Of a DNA stretch of 64,000 nt, positions 46,381 through 60,395 are shown piece by piece. The notes below the pieces were generated by a model, which saw only the letters and a program-made list of their open reading frames with translations, was not told the origin of the DNA and did not search any database. How positions within the stretch are numbered: position 1 is the stretch's first letter; every line of letters starts with the position of its first letter. A program made the translations under genes and the position numbers. Source of the DNA: Ostrinia nubilalis (Eukaryota > Arthropoda > Insecta > Lepidoptera > Crambidae); the NCBI RefSeq assembly GCF_963855985.1, contig NC_087098.1, positions 12,668,501 to 12,732,500 on the forward strand. The letters run 5' to 3'.

Positions 46381-49300
46381 ACATTGTATTGGTGGTATAC
46401 GTTTTTGAACTGGGTGCTCTTCACTAACGAGTAGTAAGGTGATATCGATTTTGTAATAGACAGATATCATTTTCCTACAGATAAAGAATTAGCTTAGAGA
46501 AATCCGGAGAGTAGGAACGTTAATCTTTTAATTTGGTTTAATTTAAGAAATTATTTTGTCTTTCCTAATTTCTTGTCTTACGGATTTAGAATTATTATTA
46601 AAATTACGGCTATAATTTTAATAACCAAATTCTTTATTCTCCTTTTGTAACAACAATACTTTCGACCCCGTTATTCCAAATTGATGGTACTTAAAATTAA
46701 CAGCAAAGGTATTTAGGTTAAACGACGAAAAATTACAAAGCAAAAGCGTTTCAGCTGAAGCCGCTCAGTCTGATTGAGTGGGATGAGGGTAGGATAGAAA
46801 AGAGCAAAGGTAATCCCGCCTGGCCAAACAGCACTTAAGAATGTCCACTTACCGCCGAGAACGAATGAAAGAGCCTTACACCGGACAAAATAAATAGAAT
46901 TTCGTTTTCTGAGGCCCGCGTTAATAAATACTCGAGTTATTAAGGCCTTTTTTCAGTAATTCGATGCACGGTCGAGTAGGAATGGAGTGTTATCGCGGGT
47001 AAGCTCTCTTAAAGGGGTCGGCGAAATCCCAATACATTCAGGCATTATGCGGACCCCTAGGTTTTTAGGAAACCACAATTTGGGGAGGGTCAGTCTAGTT
47101 CGAAACGCAAACTAATTCACTAAAACCATCCCTGCTTTGGTCAGATAAGACGTAGGTAATGTTAAGATCTTTTAAGAAAACATTTTGGGATGTTGGTCAC
47201 ACATACTCTTAGGTTGATTTAACAGTTCAAAAATAAGTCCTACAAGCCTGTTTTATTGATGTTACGATTTAAACCGAAGCTTTTGCTATCTCTCCTTTAA
47301 AAGCTCTCGTATCTAAAACTTGATAAAAATAGTTCGTTGATTGAAGCCGTGTAGTTCGAATTTAACAATTCCATCGCAACCTTAGGGCTGTCACGTCGTA
47401 CAAGTTACCCGAGTTTACGTTTGTTTAACGAGCCCCCATTCGAGCTCCGTTTTGTTCACTCAACTAAATCTTTTGGGAGCCAAACAACTACAAACGAGCA
47501 AGGTTAAAAAACCGAAACGGCTGTTGAATACGTAAGGTGGTAGCATTGTGTTCGCTGTTTCGTAAGTCGCTTTGGAACACGCTTACTTGACATTTTACGT
47601 GGAAATCGTAAATAAAATTCATTTTTTAACAAATTTAGCTGAACTACATTAATTTAGTATTTAATTTATATATAGTTCTAATTTGTAGTAAAAGAAAAGT
47701 TAACTTTACGGTTCTTAAAACGCAGAATACAATCTATTACTCGTAGATATAGACCTTTTCAGTAGCTAGCAGAAGGAGACTCATAATTCAATGTGGATAT
47801 GTGTGGAAGCTTCATTAACTTCACACGACTAAATTAATAAAAAATGTCAGACGTTGATACTTTTTAGGCCCGGTTAATTTAGGATTATATTTATTCACTT
47901 TTCTAAAAAAAAAACTCATAAAATAACTGAAAGAAATCTTTACCTACATTCGGAACATAAGTAATTTATTTAAATGCGCTCTTGTGCAACTGCCACCCAA
48001 CCTATTCTCGTTTATAGGTACTTTCATAAGCAAAAGTGTCCATTTCTCCTCGAAATAAACGCAACGTACGTTATACTCATTTTCGCCAGCTCCACGCAAA
48101 GCTGCACATTCCGTTTAAAAAATGAGGTCGGATTTTTAAAGCCACAAAATATCACACACTCATGCAATGCGTTGGCCGCTGTGCCGGCCGTAACTTAGGC
48201 AGCTTTACGAGAACGTTGGTCTCGTGGGTTCTAAATATTTAGGAAATAATTACGTAAACGCGCGCACTCGTGTTGCGTAACGAGGGAGGGTGGCAAATTT
48301 ACAAAAAAATTAGGTCTTCAGGAGTGCTCAAAAGGTAGGTATAAGAATTAAAAAACATACCTGTAGAAAGTAGAGATCTAGAACGTCACTATAGTGAATT
48401 TAGTAACTAATTCGAGTCGAGTCTATTGTCTGTCATCATCATCATCATCTCAGACAATAGCAGACCACTGGTAGATGCTTCCCCAACTATGGGGGTGGAG
48501 TGTAGAGCCTTAAAGAGCACGACCCCCAGCTTTTTTATCCCTCCACTGCCAACTAGCTCATAAGTTCATTGACCGGTGGATCCATTAAGCTACATAAATC
48601 TATGGCCCGAGCTGATGGTCCGTGCCAAGACGTTAATATGTCAGCAAAAAGAAACCACAATGAACTATCAACTGTAAGCTCTGCGCTTGCACGTAAATGA
48701 ATTGATTTAATGAGACTGGAATCACTTCTATTCCATTTTTTTAACGCACGGGCGAGATAGAACGCTGAGTGACGTTGACCGAGCGCCTGCTAATCTCTCA
48801 CCAGTTGCTGGCTTTTAACTTTTTAACGCGATCGGTCAAGTTGGAAGGAAAAATAAGCAAGAACACCGCCTTAAGAGGTTATTGCGTCTTTGGGGATCCG
48901 TTACGAAAGAAAATTAAGAGCGACTGCCTTTTTAATATTTTCCGAGATGAAAATTTTAAGCGTCAAATACTGCACATTGATATACTCTCGTAGAGCAGCT
49001 TGTTGAAGTTTAGATTACGTGACGACAGGAAAGTATTCAATGGTACTTTTCCATTGATCTCTCCTAAATAACGGAAAATCATGTTTGCAGTTGCTTACTT
49101 TTTCCAATCATGAAAATAACTAACTTGATTTTAGAGTAAAAATTTTAATAGTTTCTATCATTTTACGTTACATAGCACAACAACTAGTCCTTTTCGCATT
49201 GAAATGAATAAGAAGTTGCTGATTTTAGTCACCTCCTAACTTCATGCGTTTTAAAAAGTGACGTCATTTTGAAATTTAAATTACACTGTACAATTTATGT

Positions 49301-51856
49301 GCCTTACACCTTCGCTACTAAACAAGTAGTGATGAAAGATACTCTACACTCACTGTAAGTAATGTCAACGACACTCAGCGAGCACTGCAGTGCATTATTA
49401 AAAAATATTCCGTCGTAAATTCAGCGGCGGAAGGACGCGGCCCAAATTCACTGTTTACATTAAACTGTCACATTTTTGTTGTCGTATATTTCAGGAAGCA
49501 ATTGCGGGATAATGTTAATTAATAATACGAAAGAGGGCCGGTTTTTACATTAATTATTTCGTCTTGGTTGTAATCCCGATTCTGTTCATTATTATTGACA
49601 ATACATTGGACAAAACCATAACCTCTTCTGCTCACCAAATTTTTCATTTAATTATGAATAAGATTCAAATACTCATCACAATAAATCCTAAACCAAATAG
49701 CCATAATTAGTAATATCCGTTGATGCACTTTAATTTCATTCATGATTAAATGTACTTATAGCCCCTCTTGCACTTTCCCTGACTCAGAAAATCTCACAAA
49801 GCTTTCATAAAACCGATGTTTCCATAAAGGCTACCGAAAACTTTCATTTCCTGCTGAAAAATTGCCGAATCCCAACCGATCTTGATTTAGCCTGCGATGT
49901 TTCGGCAATACGTTGCGCATGAAGAATGCAAATTGCAGAATCCAATTTGTTGTAGACGCTCAATATGCAGGCTCTAGAAAAATTACTGCAGCGCCCGCGA
50001 TCTGTGGGAACGGACCGACTCATTTGTATGGGACGCTTTAAATTCATGGTGTTTACCATTAAAATTCAAATAGGCTTACGATTTTTTTGTGAAAATCTAT
50101 GTTGTTTTTGGTGGATCATTTTAAATATATGATAGCTTTCGAATTCGGAAGCATTATCTCTTAAATCAAAATTTTAAAGTCTGTCAGCCTCTTTTAGTGC
50201 TCTCTTACTTATAACAAATTCACACCAACTTTAATCTAAAGCAAATAAAGGACTGGCCTCAACTAAATCTTCATATTACCCACTAATCTAAACGACCCAA
50301 ACGACCTACCTTTTAATAATGGATGTGACAATTTCATTTATTAACCCAATTAACGATAAATATAACTATAACCACAAAGTTTTACTATTTAATCTCTTAA
50401 AGGACAGGGACGAAGTGTCACGCCAGGTTCCGTGCCAATTATACTTAAACATTGAATTGAAATAAGGGTCAGCCGCCATTTTGATTAGAGATGAACTAAC
50501 TAGATGGAAACGGTGGCAATTTTTGTGGAAGGTTTCAGTAATTGTGATTACTGTAATAGGATAATAGCAGAGGCATTAGGGCATTTGAAGGTAGGCAAAA
50601 GGTCTTACGTTCTTATCCCAGATGTTTATCTTTTGCCAGTTAGACACTGTATAGGTACAAGTAATTACTTATCCGGGGCAAGGCCTTGGATAATATGGAT
50701 AAAAAAACTCTTTGGCAAAAACAAGTTGTCAATTATAAGTTGGATATCTTCTTAAATATTGGAATAAATCAGTGTTCAATATTTTGGCATAATCTAGAGT
50801 TTCTAGAGTCTGCATTACATATTAACACGTTGTAATTAATACTTTATCTATAATCTAAATACATAATATATTTTAATAGCATACTTTGTCTGCTTTCAGT
50901 TACCGCTCAACGCATTTTCCAACCTGTTAAGGCTGAGGCTAGACGAGCGTATACCTAAGCATTTTTAGGCGCGTATCACAAGTTCGGTAAAGTTCCAACT
51001 CTACATTATGCGTCCTCATGTGACACAAACAAAACTAGCATAAAAAACTGAAAAAAATATTCACTCTTACTTACTTTTACTCTATACTTATTCCATCTTT
51101 TTGTTGTACAGATAACGACAGCTAATCACGGTGGGATCTTATGTAGTTTAATTAAGAGCTATTTTGCTATAAAAATGGGTAGTCTCATGTGCTGTCTGTA
51201 CTTCGATAGGAATTTGAAATATTCCGTCTACTTGTGTACCTACCTGACCGTACCTCCGAAAGTTCTTAGACAAAACCGAGAGGTCCGTATCGTTTCCAGT
51301 TTACGAGGGAACTCGGCCCTTCAGAGTGTTTTCTTCCATTAGCGAGAGTGCCGCAGTAATTTAGACTTTCTTTAATGCTATTTGAGATGAGTTTGCTTTT
51401 TAATTTCGCCGTCGAAGGTCCCGGTGATTTTTATACCTGTAATTTTTGTGCGCTTATAAATAGCTAGTATGCGAATGAAATAATTTATCGAAAAAGGCTA
51501 AAGTAGCCGATGTTCTTCAGCTTTTTCAGATAGAATTACCAACATTTGGCCAATTACCAACCTGTCTGTCTTTGTGTGATGTCCATTGTTATAAATGTTT
51601 CTTTCTTTCATTTCTTTAGGAGTTCGTTATAGAAGAATGAATGAAGAGTATGTAGAATTAATGATTCAAATAGGTTCTTGAAGATACAGATTGTTGCAAA
51701 AATAGCACGTTCCTCTCGGAAGAGAGAGATGCATCTTTTTTCTTTAAAAAACCAAAACCTTCTTTTCTGAAATTACATTATGCTATGCTAGATGTTAATT
51801 TTTAATGTCAATAAAATACACGGTGTTTGTAAAGTGACTAATAAAAACGTTGTGCC
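46381..51856. other. Long spacer, nothing recognised
   Basis: About 5.5 kb of AT-rich, apparently single-copy sequence. There is a (CAT)5 run at 48435-48450. Frames such as 50504-50755 and 48769-48993 have no recognisable domain and no supporting splice or promoter signals. Confidence 0.4.
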
Positions 51857-51859
51857 TTA

Positions 51860-52002
51860 TGCCCGTATTCACAAACAATACTATGAGGTCTCACAGTGCG
51901 CGTGAACGCACAGGGTGACATACGAACCAATCATACTTTACTCAACGCTATGCGTTCCATTTACTGCTTCACTTAAGCAAGCATCGTTTGTGAATACGGA
52001 CG
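51860..52002. mobile_element. MITE with TTA target duplication
   Basis: Ends GCCCGTATTCACAAA / TTTGTGAATACGGACG, flanked by TTA at 51857-51859 and 52003-52005. A second copy is at 61746-61891. Shared interior: ACTATGAGGTCTCACAGTG, GCTTCACTTAAGCA. Harbinger-type by its TWA target. Confidence 0.88.
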
Positions 52003-52289
52003 TTATTTTCGTTGGCAGAACATGGTCTAATTCGCCGCAGCCGCGTCGTAAAGAGCGCAGAGTTACGAGAGGCGAATTCTGACCTCAACTCGCGGTGTGG
52101 TTCGGGCGCTGCCACGCTGCCTGTTGTTTCCCGCTCTTGCATTATGAACAGTACGTAAGAAATCTGTTTAATGTTGCGTGCAAATAAAGAAATCAATTAA
52201 GTGAAGTCCCTAGTGATTTCATGAAATCACGAAAAAATTTGAAGAGTATTTCAGTGATACTTATGACACAATATTGACATATTTTTAGT

Positions 52290-52550
52290 CATGCTTTTTT
52301 TTTTTTTTTTTTTTTTATGTGATAGGAGGCAAACGAGCAGACGGATCACCTGTGGGTCTAGACAAAGTGCAAATTATAATCGCAAACCAGTCGAAAAGTG
52401 GTCGAAAAGCCCCTTTTTTGTATGGAGTTTTGACGGATTCGATTTTCGATTCGATCAAAAAGTGCGTTTTGTCTAGGGGGGCTGATGGTAAGTGATTACC
52501 GTCGCCCATAGACACCTCTTGTTTGCCTCTTGTCACATAAAAAAGTCATA
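52290..52550 (-). mobile_element. LINE 3' end with poly-A tail, carrying a nested element
   Basis: The T-run 52293-52315 is the poly-A tail of a minus-strand LINE. Next come GGAGGCAAACGAGCAGACGG and, after the insertion, TGATGGTAAGTGATTACC, the widespread lepidopteran LINE 3' UTR. A shorter remnant of the same UTR lies at 60325-60395. A 131 bp mini-element sits at 52353-52483. Confidence 0.75.
52353..52483. mobile_element. 131 bp mini-element, copy 2
   Basis: Identical by eye over 131 bp to 38895-39025. CTG flanks both sides (52350-52352 and 52482-52484), a possible 3 bp target duplication, but this is not reproduced at copy 1. Confidence 0.88.
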
Positions 52551-53661
52551 CATGACAATTTTAAAGTAGATTACCTAAAAATTAGAGATTAGTCCTCAAA
52601 TACTGAACTGAAATAATTACGTACTGAAATTTTGGTATTCATCACACCACAACTCACTTCAAAGCCTTGTATTTTTGTCAGTCTCCTGATCCGTAAACCC
52701 AATCTCATGTAGCTACGAATAAAGAGTAGACAGGAAATTAAACGAACGAAATTATTGTACCGAATGTGTCATATCAATGTCACCAATGTCTATTGACGTT
52801 TAAAGGACTTCCAAAACAAAAACAAAAGACAGCCAGACTCTTTATTCTTCTACAAGCTTAAAATGATTCAGTGCGGTGTAATGCAAACATTTGCAAAGCA
52901 CCAGCGGCCACTGATATCAAGCTGCGACGCGGCCCGCTGCCAAAACTGCCCGTTGGATGCAAACTCGACCAGTTTGGAACTAACTGCATAGGCATTGTGA
53001 TGTGGTAGGCTACTGGGAGCTATGAATGTTTTAAACAAATGCGCATGGTAGAATGAGTTAGAATGCAATGACGTCAATGCTGACGTTAACTAAATGTTGA
53101 AAAGTGACTAAATATACTTTAGGATTTACGTCAACGCCTGAATGCACTAACGAACCTGAACGTAGCTTTTTATTGAATGGTTTATTTGACACTGAAAACT
53201 GAGATCTCACTTAAATGCAATCTATCTAATCCGCGATAGAGTAACAATATCTCCTAACTATACAAATAATGTCACGAACGTTGCAATTTTTATCGACACG
53301 TTCACATCAACTGAAACCTGAAATCTTTTGACTGCTAAGATTTTTGAACAGGAGTTACTGCCTCTTCATCGAAGACAAATCTAAACTGCATTTGTTTAGT
53401 CAGAGTACTAATCTAAAAATGTTTTGTCACTTCACGTAGACCAATTATAGGTACAGCACAATGACGTCAACAGCCGTGTTGACGTTCGAAGGCACACAGA
53501 CTGTCCATTAATACTTAAATGAATAAACAGGCTTGTGGAGCATGAGTTGGACCTTGAGCTTGAAACTATTGTTGACTCAGTCAGACAACAGTATCTCTAA
53601 ATATAGGTAGGTATGTATAACTTAACATGTAGGCTGCCACCTGTGACTGTCATCACCGGTG
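52551..53661. other. Spacer, nothing recognised
   Basis: AT-rich with no supported gene or repeat boundary. Confidence 0.4.
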
Positions 53662-54267
53662 ACTGACAAACATGCAACCTATTCGGGCCATGTCAGTCAC
53701 TGGAGCCTGACACTGAAGCATCTAAATCAAACGACCGCAGTAGGCCGCCTGGCACGTTTAATGCGTTACTTCCTATTTTAAATGACTGACGTGGCCCCCA
53801 ACAAAGTATGTTCAGCATGGCCTGCAACTCTTGTACTTAAATAGAAATTAACACAGGTTTGAATGAAAATTTTAGTAAAAACACGACAAATATTTGAAAT
53901 TCTTAATAAAATCACAAGTTTACGATATATTTCGGAATAAATTATTAAGCATAATTATTAAAATTATTATTTGTGTAAAAAATTGAAACATTACAGACAA
54001 AAATTAGGCTGATTAGGGCTTTGAAGAGAGTAAGTTATAACTTGCTGTCTTTCTCGACTTTACACGACCGAAATTTGACAGTTGACCGACAGCAACCGGA
54101 CAGAGCGATAGTATTCACGAGGGCTAAAGCGAGGAAAGCGATGCGACACGGTAGTTCCCGCCAAAACGCAGAAACGTGATTTTGTTGTGCCTGACAAAAT
54201 GCTTGACATGGCGCTGTGACTGAAATTTATACCATTCGGGCCGCGTCAGGCACGGGTGGCTGACAGT
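53662..54267. repeat. Pair of dispersed direct repeats, about 50 bp each
   Basis: 53662-53713 and 54221-54267 share GACTGA, ATTCGGGCC, GTCAG.CAC and a final CTGACA in the same order. They are 560 bp apart in the same orientation. Function unknown; possibly edges of an old element. Confidence 0.5.
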
Positions 54268-54409
54268 TTTTTTTATGGGTATAATATGTCAATATAAATA
54301 GTAAAAAAATATTTTTAACAATAACTATTCATTTCAAGCCATTACACATCGATTAGCAAAAAATTCAATTTTGGCGAATTAGTAAATTTACTTTGGCAGT
54401 CAACGTGTT

Positions 54410-54606
54410 AAAGGTGACTGACTGACTGACATAGTGATCTATCAACGCACAGCTCAAACCACTGGACGGGTCGGGCTGAAATTTGGCATTTTGCAGGTAA
54501 ATGTTATGACGTAGGCATCCGCTAAGAAAGGATTTTACGAAACTCCACCTCTAAGGGGGCAAACTGGGATCCACGAAGTCCGTACGAAGTCGCGGGCGGC
54601 CGCTAG
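54410..54606 (+). mobile_element. Helitron-like fragment, 3' end intact
   Basis: Begins within the GGTGACTGACTGACTGAC part of a common lepidopteran element and ends TCGCGGGCGGCCGCTAG before T54607. The 5' TC terminus is missing. The interior includes TCAACGCACAGCTCAAACC and GACGTAGGCATCCGC. It belongs to the same group as 30144-30351 but in opposite orientation. Confidence 0.7.
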
Positions 54607-54607
54607 T

Positions 54608-55264
54608 AACTACTACCTACATAATAATTTCCATTCGAATATTCTTGCAGAACTTTATCAGGTCAGACGTCGTCTCTTCCATTGGTAGTTAATCATAATC
54701 CTACTAAAATATACGCCTCACCATCGTTGGCAACTTTTCCAACAATCACGTCAGCTTCAATGTTCGCAAAGGCAAATTAATTTATTTATTTGGCAACAGA
54801 GGGCTTAGTGTGATTTTACATCAAACGTCTTCGTTAAAAAAATAAATAAAAATTTTAGTTCTTGAAAGTTTCCGCTAGGGGCGCTGTACAATCCGTTATA
54901 CATTTAATGTCATTTTTTACGCGCTCACTAGTGATGACGTTTGACTTAACTCACACTAAGCCCCCAGTACTGCTCAGTCTCACTTACATCCAATGCTAAA
55001 CTCCTGTAATTCTACCTACAACATCCCCGGCGTATAACTTACACTTTCTCCATTAATTTGTCCAGGCCACCATAACTCCAGCGCCCACAATATCTTCATT
55101 CGGTAACGACCCTGGCGGCCGTGTACGCAAACAGATAGCCTAACATGCCGCAAGATGTATAGCTACAAGAGGTCCAATTCCCTCGCCGAGCGTGTAGCCC
55201 AACTAATGACACCATAGCATACATTTGAGTAAGGATAGTCCCACTATGCAACTTCGTTCGTTTC
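54608..55264. other. Spacer, nothing recognised
   Basis: No supported ORF. TCCGCTAGGGGCGC near 54871 is close to, but one base short of, a CTCF-like core. Confidence 0.4.
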
Positions 55265-55372
55265 AGCCGAAAGACGTCCACTGCTGGACAAAGGCCTCCC
55301 CCAACGATTTCCACGAAGACCGATCCTGCGTCGCTCGCATCCAGGCACCCCCCGCGACCTTCACCAGATCGC
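55265..55372 (-). pseudogene. LINE reverse transcriptase C-terminus with 3' tail
   Basis: The minus strand reads DLVKVAGGAWMRATQDRSSW and ends EAFVQQWTSFG with TGA, then AACGAACG (to 55250). The frame is open over this short piece, but the copy is only about 120 bp and 5'-truncated. Same family as 1-100. Confidence 0.8.
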
Positions 55373-58300
55373 TATGCAACTTGAATCATCATAAATATCA
55401 GCGCTTTTGCGATTTTGACGTTAGACAAATTGGACTCCGGAACTAAAAGTGGATAGATCTGAATCAAAAAAGTTACTACAGGAAATCCCTTAGAAGTTCT
55501 CTCTCAAAGAAGAAAGTTAAGGTTTGAAGGGCATGTGTGGTGGAGAAATGTCGTATGCGGTTCATAAATTGTAATATTATCTAGTAGGTATTTCGAATTA
55601 AAACTAATGCCGTGCGGCTTATACACACGTACAAAACTCCCATATCGACTATAGTCTTGAAAATATTTCTCTTTCAGTCCTAAGAGTATTTAATGATATG
55701 GTGTCCCTAATCTCAACTATATGGAAATGGGGTAACGAGTGCACTGACCTTTGTTATAATATACGTATAGGAGGGAATACATAATGGAACATCTGAAATA
55801 AAGTGTGATTCATATTTATTATTTACAAGCTATAAGAAAATCTTCATGAGGCTACAATTCTAGATAACTTTTTTGTTATTTCAAAAAATAAATATTCTTT
55901 TGAAAGCTTTTAAATAGGGTAACCTTATTTTACTCCCACAGAAACCAATTTGGTAAAGTGCGTTTTTATCCAATTTCTTCAAAATTCTGTATGAATTTTA
56001 CCTATCAATTTTTGAACAATCGCATTCGGCAAGACAGATCAGAAACAAACATCATTCTGAGTTACTAGAGTGAAAGATAAAACAAAGAGGAATAGGTTTA
56101 TTGGGCCGACGAGAACAAAAGCACAATCGACATTGATTACAGAGATCTTTCTAGCACAAAATCCTTACAAAAATCTGTAAAATTGAAATTTTGGCTGACT
56201 GAAAGTTTCGACTAGTTAATTTTCATGATTTCCACGCTATTGGAGGGTGAATGCCCAAGTCTTATCATAAAAGCATTCTTCTGATACATTTATCAGAGTC
56301 AATACGGAGCTAAGTATTACTAAGTACTACTATGATTTAGTACTACTTAAAAAAAAGAGTGTGGAACTGTGGATTACAAGTAGGCTATATCAGATAATAA
56401 CTAGAAGATTATGTAGGTAAGAGTCGAGTAGGTATTGGTTTTACGGCTTACCTACTGGGACTAAGAGAAGATGAACGAAAAAACACTCTATATTTTTATA
56501 CTGTATGATTTGCGTGCCTAAGAATAGAGAGGTCCTACTACATCTTCGACGTCAACTGTGTCGTGAGTACGAAATCCTTTTAGGGCCCGGATCCAAAATG
56601 ACAACGTTTTGTCAAAAACCTTTCCCGACTTATTCGGAGGTTGCTCCTGAAAGTTTGATGTGGGAGCCTCGAGACGGACTCTCGATTTTTTATTCCTTCC
56701 CTTTTTACAATCGCTAACTTGTTTATTCCGAGATCGTTTGTTAAGTCACGTGATTATTATCGAAGGATCGTTATTTCTTGAAAGCTTTTTGTCAATTCTA
56801 AAAACTTGAAGTAAAGCTGAAAAGATTTTACGGAATAAGAAATGTTTCACTTCAATTTTCTTTTTCTAACAATTGCTTATTCATGTACTTTCTGAAAACA
56901 GTCTAATTTCTCTAATTTATATTTATGCGACTTTGTCCTACCTCTCGTAATCTTTTGAAAACTTATCAACCAATTAACCTTGAGAATACTTCGTTCAATC
57001 TGGAATCGAATTAAAACTATTTCCAAATATTTGGATTTCACAATTGAAACTATTCCAAATTTGCACATTCAAAACTATTCTGGAAAGCGTCTAGAAGTAC
57101 CCAACTGCAATTAACTGTATAATGAAACCTGTACTGACAGAACTCGATGCTGTTCAGTAACATTCCATGCTGTTCAGTAACATTCCATGCTTTTCAGTAA
57201 CATTCCAAAATTCATAGGCACTGCACCCAACCCTAGGCAATTAGGTCGGACAAACAAATCTCGATTAGAGAACGCTCCTCTCATCTCATTAATGTCATGC
57301 TCACGTTTAATTAAAACTAGAGATGCCCATTATTGAATATATCGATAGTCGATAGATCGAAAAAAATTACCTTATTATGACTTAAAATGCACTTCACTAA
57401 AGAGCTTTTTCTTAATTTATCTGACGAATTCATTGTATTTAGTGACAAAAAGTTGCAAATTTAAGTCGATCACACAAAGCTACTATCATTGCGCGACCTT
57501 AAAATCAAGACTATAACAAAACAATGATAGGTATTAAGTGCTTGCTTAGGTTTTGCTCGTGCGTCATTTGTATGACAACATGGTGAGGCTTCATGTTTCA
57601 TAGAATGTAGAAACATTCAAATCTAAGTTAGTCTGAGGGTACAATGTTAATTTTTAAATAGAAACATGAAAAGTTCTACTTTTAAATAACAGTAGTATCA
57701 ATAACTGATACGATAAGTACGTCGAAAGATAAAGGGCGACTCTACTTTAAACTCCCCTCCGAACTTACTACGGGCTCAGAGGTTGTCGATTTCGTTATTA
57801 GCACATTCTTTGAGAGATAACGTCTTCTCCCCCTGAAGATAGAGTTAAAAATATGACGTTAGGTCGCGTTAGGAGGCCGTTATTTTAATTAAATTCTTTT
57901 ACTCCATCTTTGAATGCTATATCTCTTGGAATAAGCTCGGCTTGCTTTTGAGTAGATTATTTTTTACTTTGACTGGAAAATGTGGAACATTTCTGGAGCT
58001 CACATTAATATTGAATGACACTCTACTTACGTTAAAATGGCATTAAATAATAATAGTAGTGACGTACCATAACGTAATGAAATTACTGTAATCTACGAAA
58101 GTATTTGTGTAATTGGTTATTTTTGTTTTCATTAATGTAGGTGGTAGGCATTACGCAATTACCCGATAGTATCTTCTACCACTTCTAAAAAAAGAAAATT
58201 CAGGAAAATTATTTTTAACTGAATTGTTTATTATCTTAGGTAAACAGGCGACACAAATTATTAAAATCACTACAGTCTTCTTTCCAACTTAACCATTAAA

Positions 58301-58378
58301 GGTACAAATATCTACATCCCACTACATGTTCCTCTAAATACAAACACATGCGGTTATATGCCACAAACACAATCCGAC
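55373..58378. other. Spacer, nothing recognised
   Basis: About 3 kb of AT-rich sequence. A short tandem run of CATTCCATGCTGTTCAGTAA units (57150-57206) is the only repeat. Frames at 56505-56717 and 56877-57068 have no recognisable domains. Confidence 0.4.
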
Positions 58379-58851
58379 TTAAGGCGATTAGAGTCCTCAA
58401 TGACCTTGGGCGTTTGACCTTCACGCCGCGAGCAACACCCGCGTACCCCGCACCAAAAACTCCGATTTGACACCGATCAAAAATACACGGGCATAGGTAG
58501 ATACAGAATAGAAGCTCTTTCTTCATACATTACTGCCTATTATTTTAAACTTAAATTGATGAACCTTGATGTCGGTGTCATTTAACTCAGGCGTAAAGGT
58601 ATTTAATAAAAATAACAAAATCCATGAACATTTTGTACGGGATAAAATTTTATTTTATTTTTCGTAAATTTTCTAATGCTTTTGTCGGTTCAGTCGTTCT
58701 CAAAATTTGAACAAACCCGACTTTATTAGGTACAAGCTTTTATTTAGCTTGCAATTTATGATGTAGGTATGTAGGTAATTACATAAATGTTTGTTCGGGT
58801 GGAATCTTGCAAGCTGAATTAGTTAGACCACCTTCCTGACGACAACTAGGC

Positions 58852-59149
58852 TAGATGACAAAATTTCAATTATTTGTCCGTCAGACAGATGATTAGAAAA
58901 TATTAGACTCATATTTGTTATTTTCTTTCATAATTAAATAATAACAGTGTTACATCGAGTTGAAATGGCGCGATACGCCACGCTTGAGAATTTTTACTCA
59001 AATGTGACGTCACGTGACATTTCAACTCAATATAATACTGTAATTATTCGATTATGGAAAAAAATAAAAAATATGAGTCTAATATTTTCTAATTATCTGT
59101 CTGACGGACTAAATAGAATTTCGATTTCATTACCCAGTCATCATCCCTA
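58852..59149. mobile_element. MITE nested in copy B
   Basis: Absent from copy A. It has inverted arms of about 60 bp (GTCCGTCAGACAGATGATTAG against CTAATTATCTGTCTGACGGAC) around a centre containing TGTGACGTCACGTGACA. A 109-codon frame overlapping it is an artefact. Confidence 0.8.
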
Positions 59150-59462
59150 TTGGAACGCATTAGTACCTAGTATTGTCTATGGCCTAAAAAAGCAAATGTT
59201 TCTGCTTTTGTCTCTTGTCATTCTCTCTGTGTCACTTATGAAGAATAAACTGAAAATGTATTTGTCTTTTTATTAGAAATCCTTCATCAATTGATTGAGT
59301 TAAAATTTCGGATATAGGTACATGTAATTCGGGTAACAATGCAATATTGTGATGACATGGAGCTGATCTGATGGTAGAGCTAGAATGCCAGTGGCCCCAT
59401 AGCAACTCCGGGATTAAACGACTCCATCGAGTTTAGGCTCGTTTGATTTGTATTTATTTATT

Positions 59463-59634
59463 AGGTATTATACCTAAATAATTTCATTACAATTTTCTAA
59501 AAATGCACAAAAACTTAAAAATCTTGAAAACGGTGATATTTTTACTGGGGTCAAAATTGGACGTTAGGGAGACCATGGCGAGGCCTATCGATGGTTGAAG
59601 GGTTATCCATTGTTTTTGGGACACCCTGTATTAG
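59463..59634. mobile_element. Insertion of about 170 bp in copy B
   Basis: Absent from copy A at the equivalent site (about 37258). It ends GGGACACCCTGTA, a motif recurrent at the ends of arthropod repeats. The family is not assigned. Confidence 0.55.
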
Positions 59635-60324
59635 CAAGTACCTAATGTTATGTAAGTACGCTACTTTGAAAATCATGAGTCTTCAATTCTCTAAGGTAAA
59701 CTGCAGGGACTGATGATGGAGCTGGAATGTGGCCATAGGAATAGGCTAGTTTCTTAAAAAAAGACTTTTGGTCCGTCAATTTTACATCATCAAAAAATAT
59801 TGGACACGGGATATTTTTATTTGTCAATTAAACAAGTAATTACGAAGATAGGATGCGATGAAATTCCGCGTGACGACACAAATCGCCACATTTTTAAGCA
59901 TGCCTTGACGTCATGTGCCTCATCTTCTGAACTTTGGTGCGCTTCATCTCTTTAAATTTTCATAAGTTCAAAAAAGTAAAAAATACATTTAGAGTTTTTT
60001 TTTGGTAAGTTCACCGACGGACTAATTCAAACTCTTGCTACTTTCTTGCTTTATCCACGAAACATCCCTATTCTTCGAAATTATTACGATGTACAAACGG
60101 AAAATCTCTGCTACTACGCCGCAGTAAATTCCCCATCATAAATAAAAAGATTTTTTTTAAAACAAGCTCTTGTATGCTAATAATTTTGGTTTCATGACAT
60201 GCTCCTAAACTTCATCACCTTATAAGAGGATTTCAGTTTTTATCTGCGAAACTTTTTAATAATATAGGTACGTTTCATGGTTTGGTAATAAGCTCTATAG
60301 AACAATTCAATACCACTTTATCTT

Positions 60325-60395
60325 AATTTTTTTTAATGTGACAGGAGGCAAACGAGCAAACGGATAACACCCGCAGACCCAGGGGCGTTACAGGT
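60325..60395 (-). mobile_element. LINE 3' UTR remnant in copy B
   Basis: TTTTTTTTAATGTGACAGGAGG followed by AAACGAGCAAACGGAT, as in 52290-52550. Absent from copy A. Confidence 0.65.

Noticed and set aside
50504..50755. 83-codon frame with ATG
   Set aside because: No domain, no splice or promoter context, and composition like the flanking AT-rich spacer.
58947..59276. 109-codon frame in copy B
   Set aside because: Created across a nested MITE; absent from the equivalent part of copy A.
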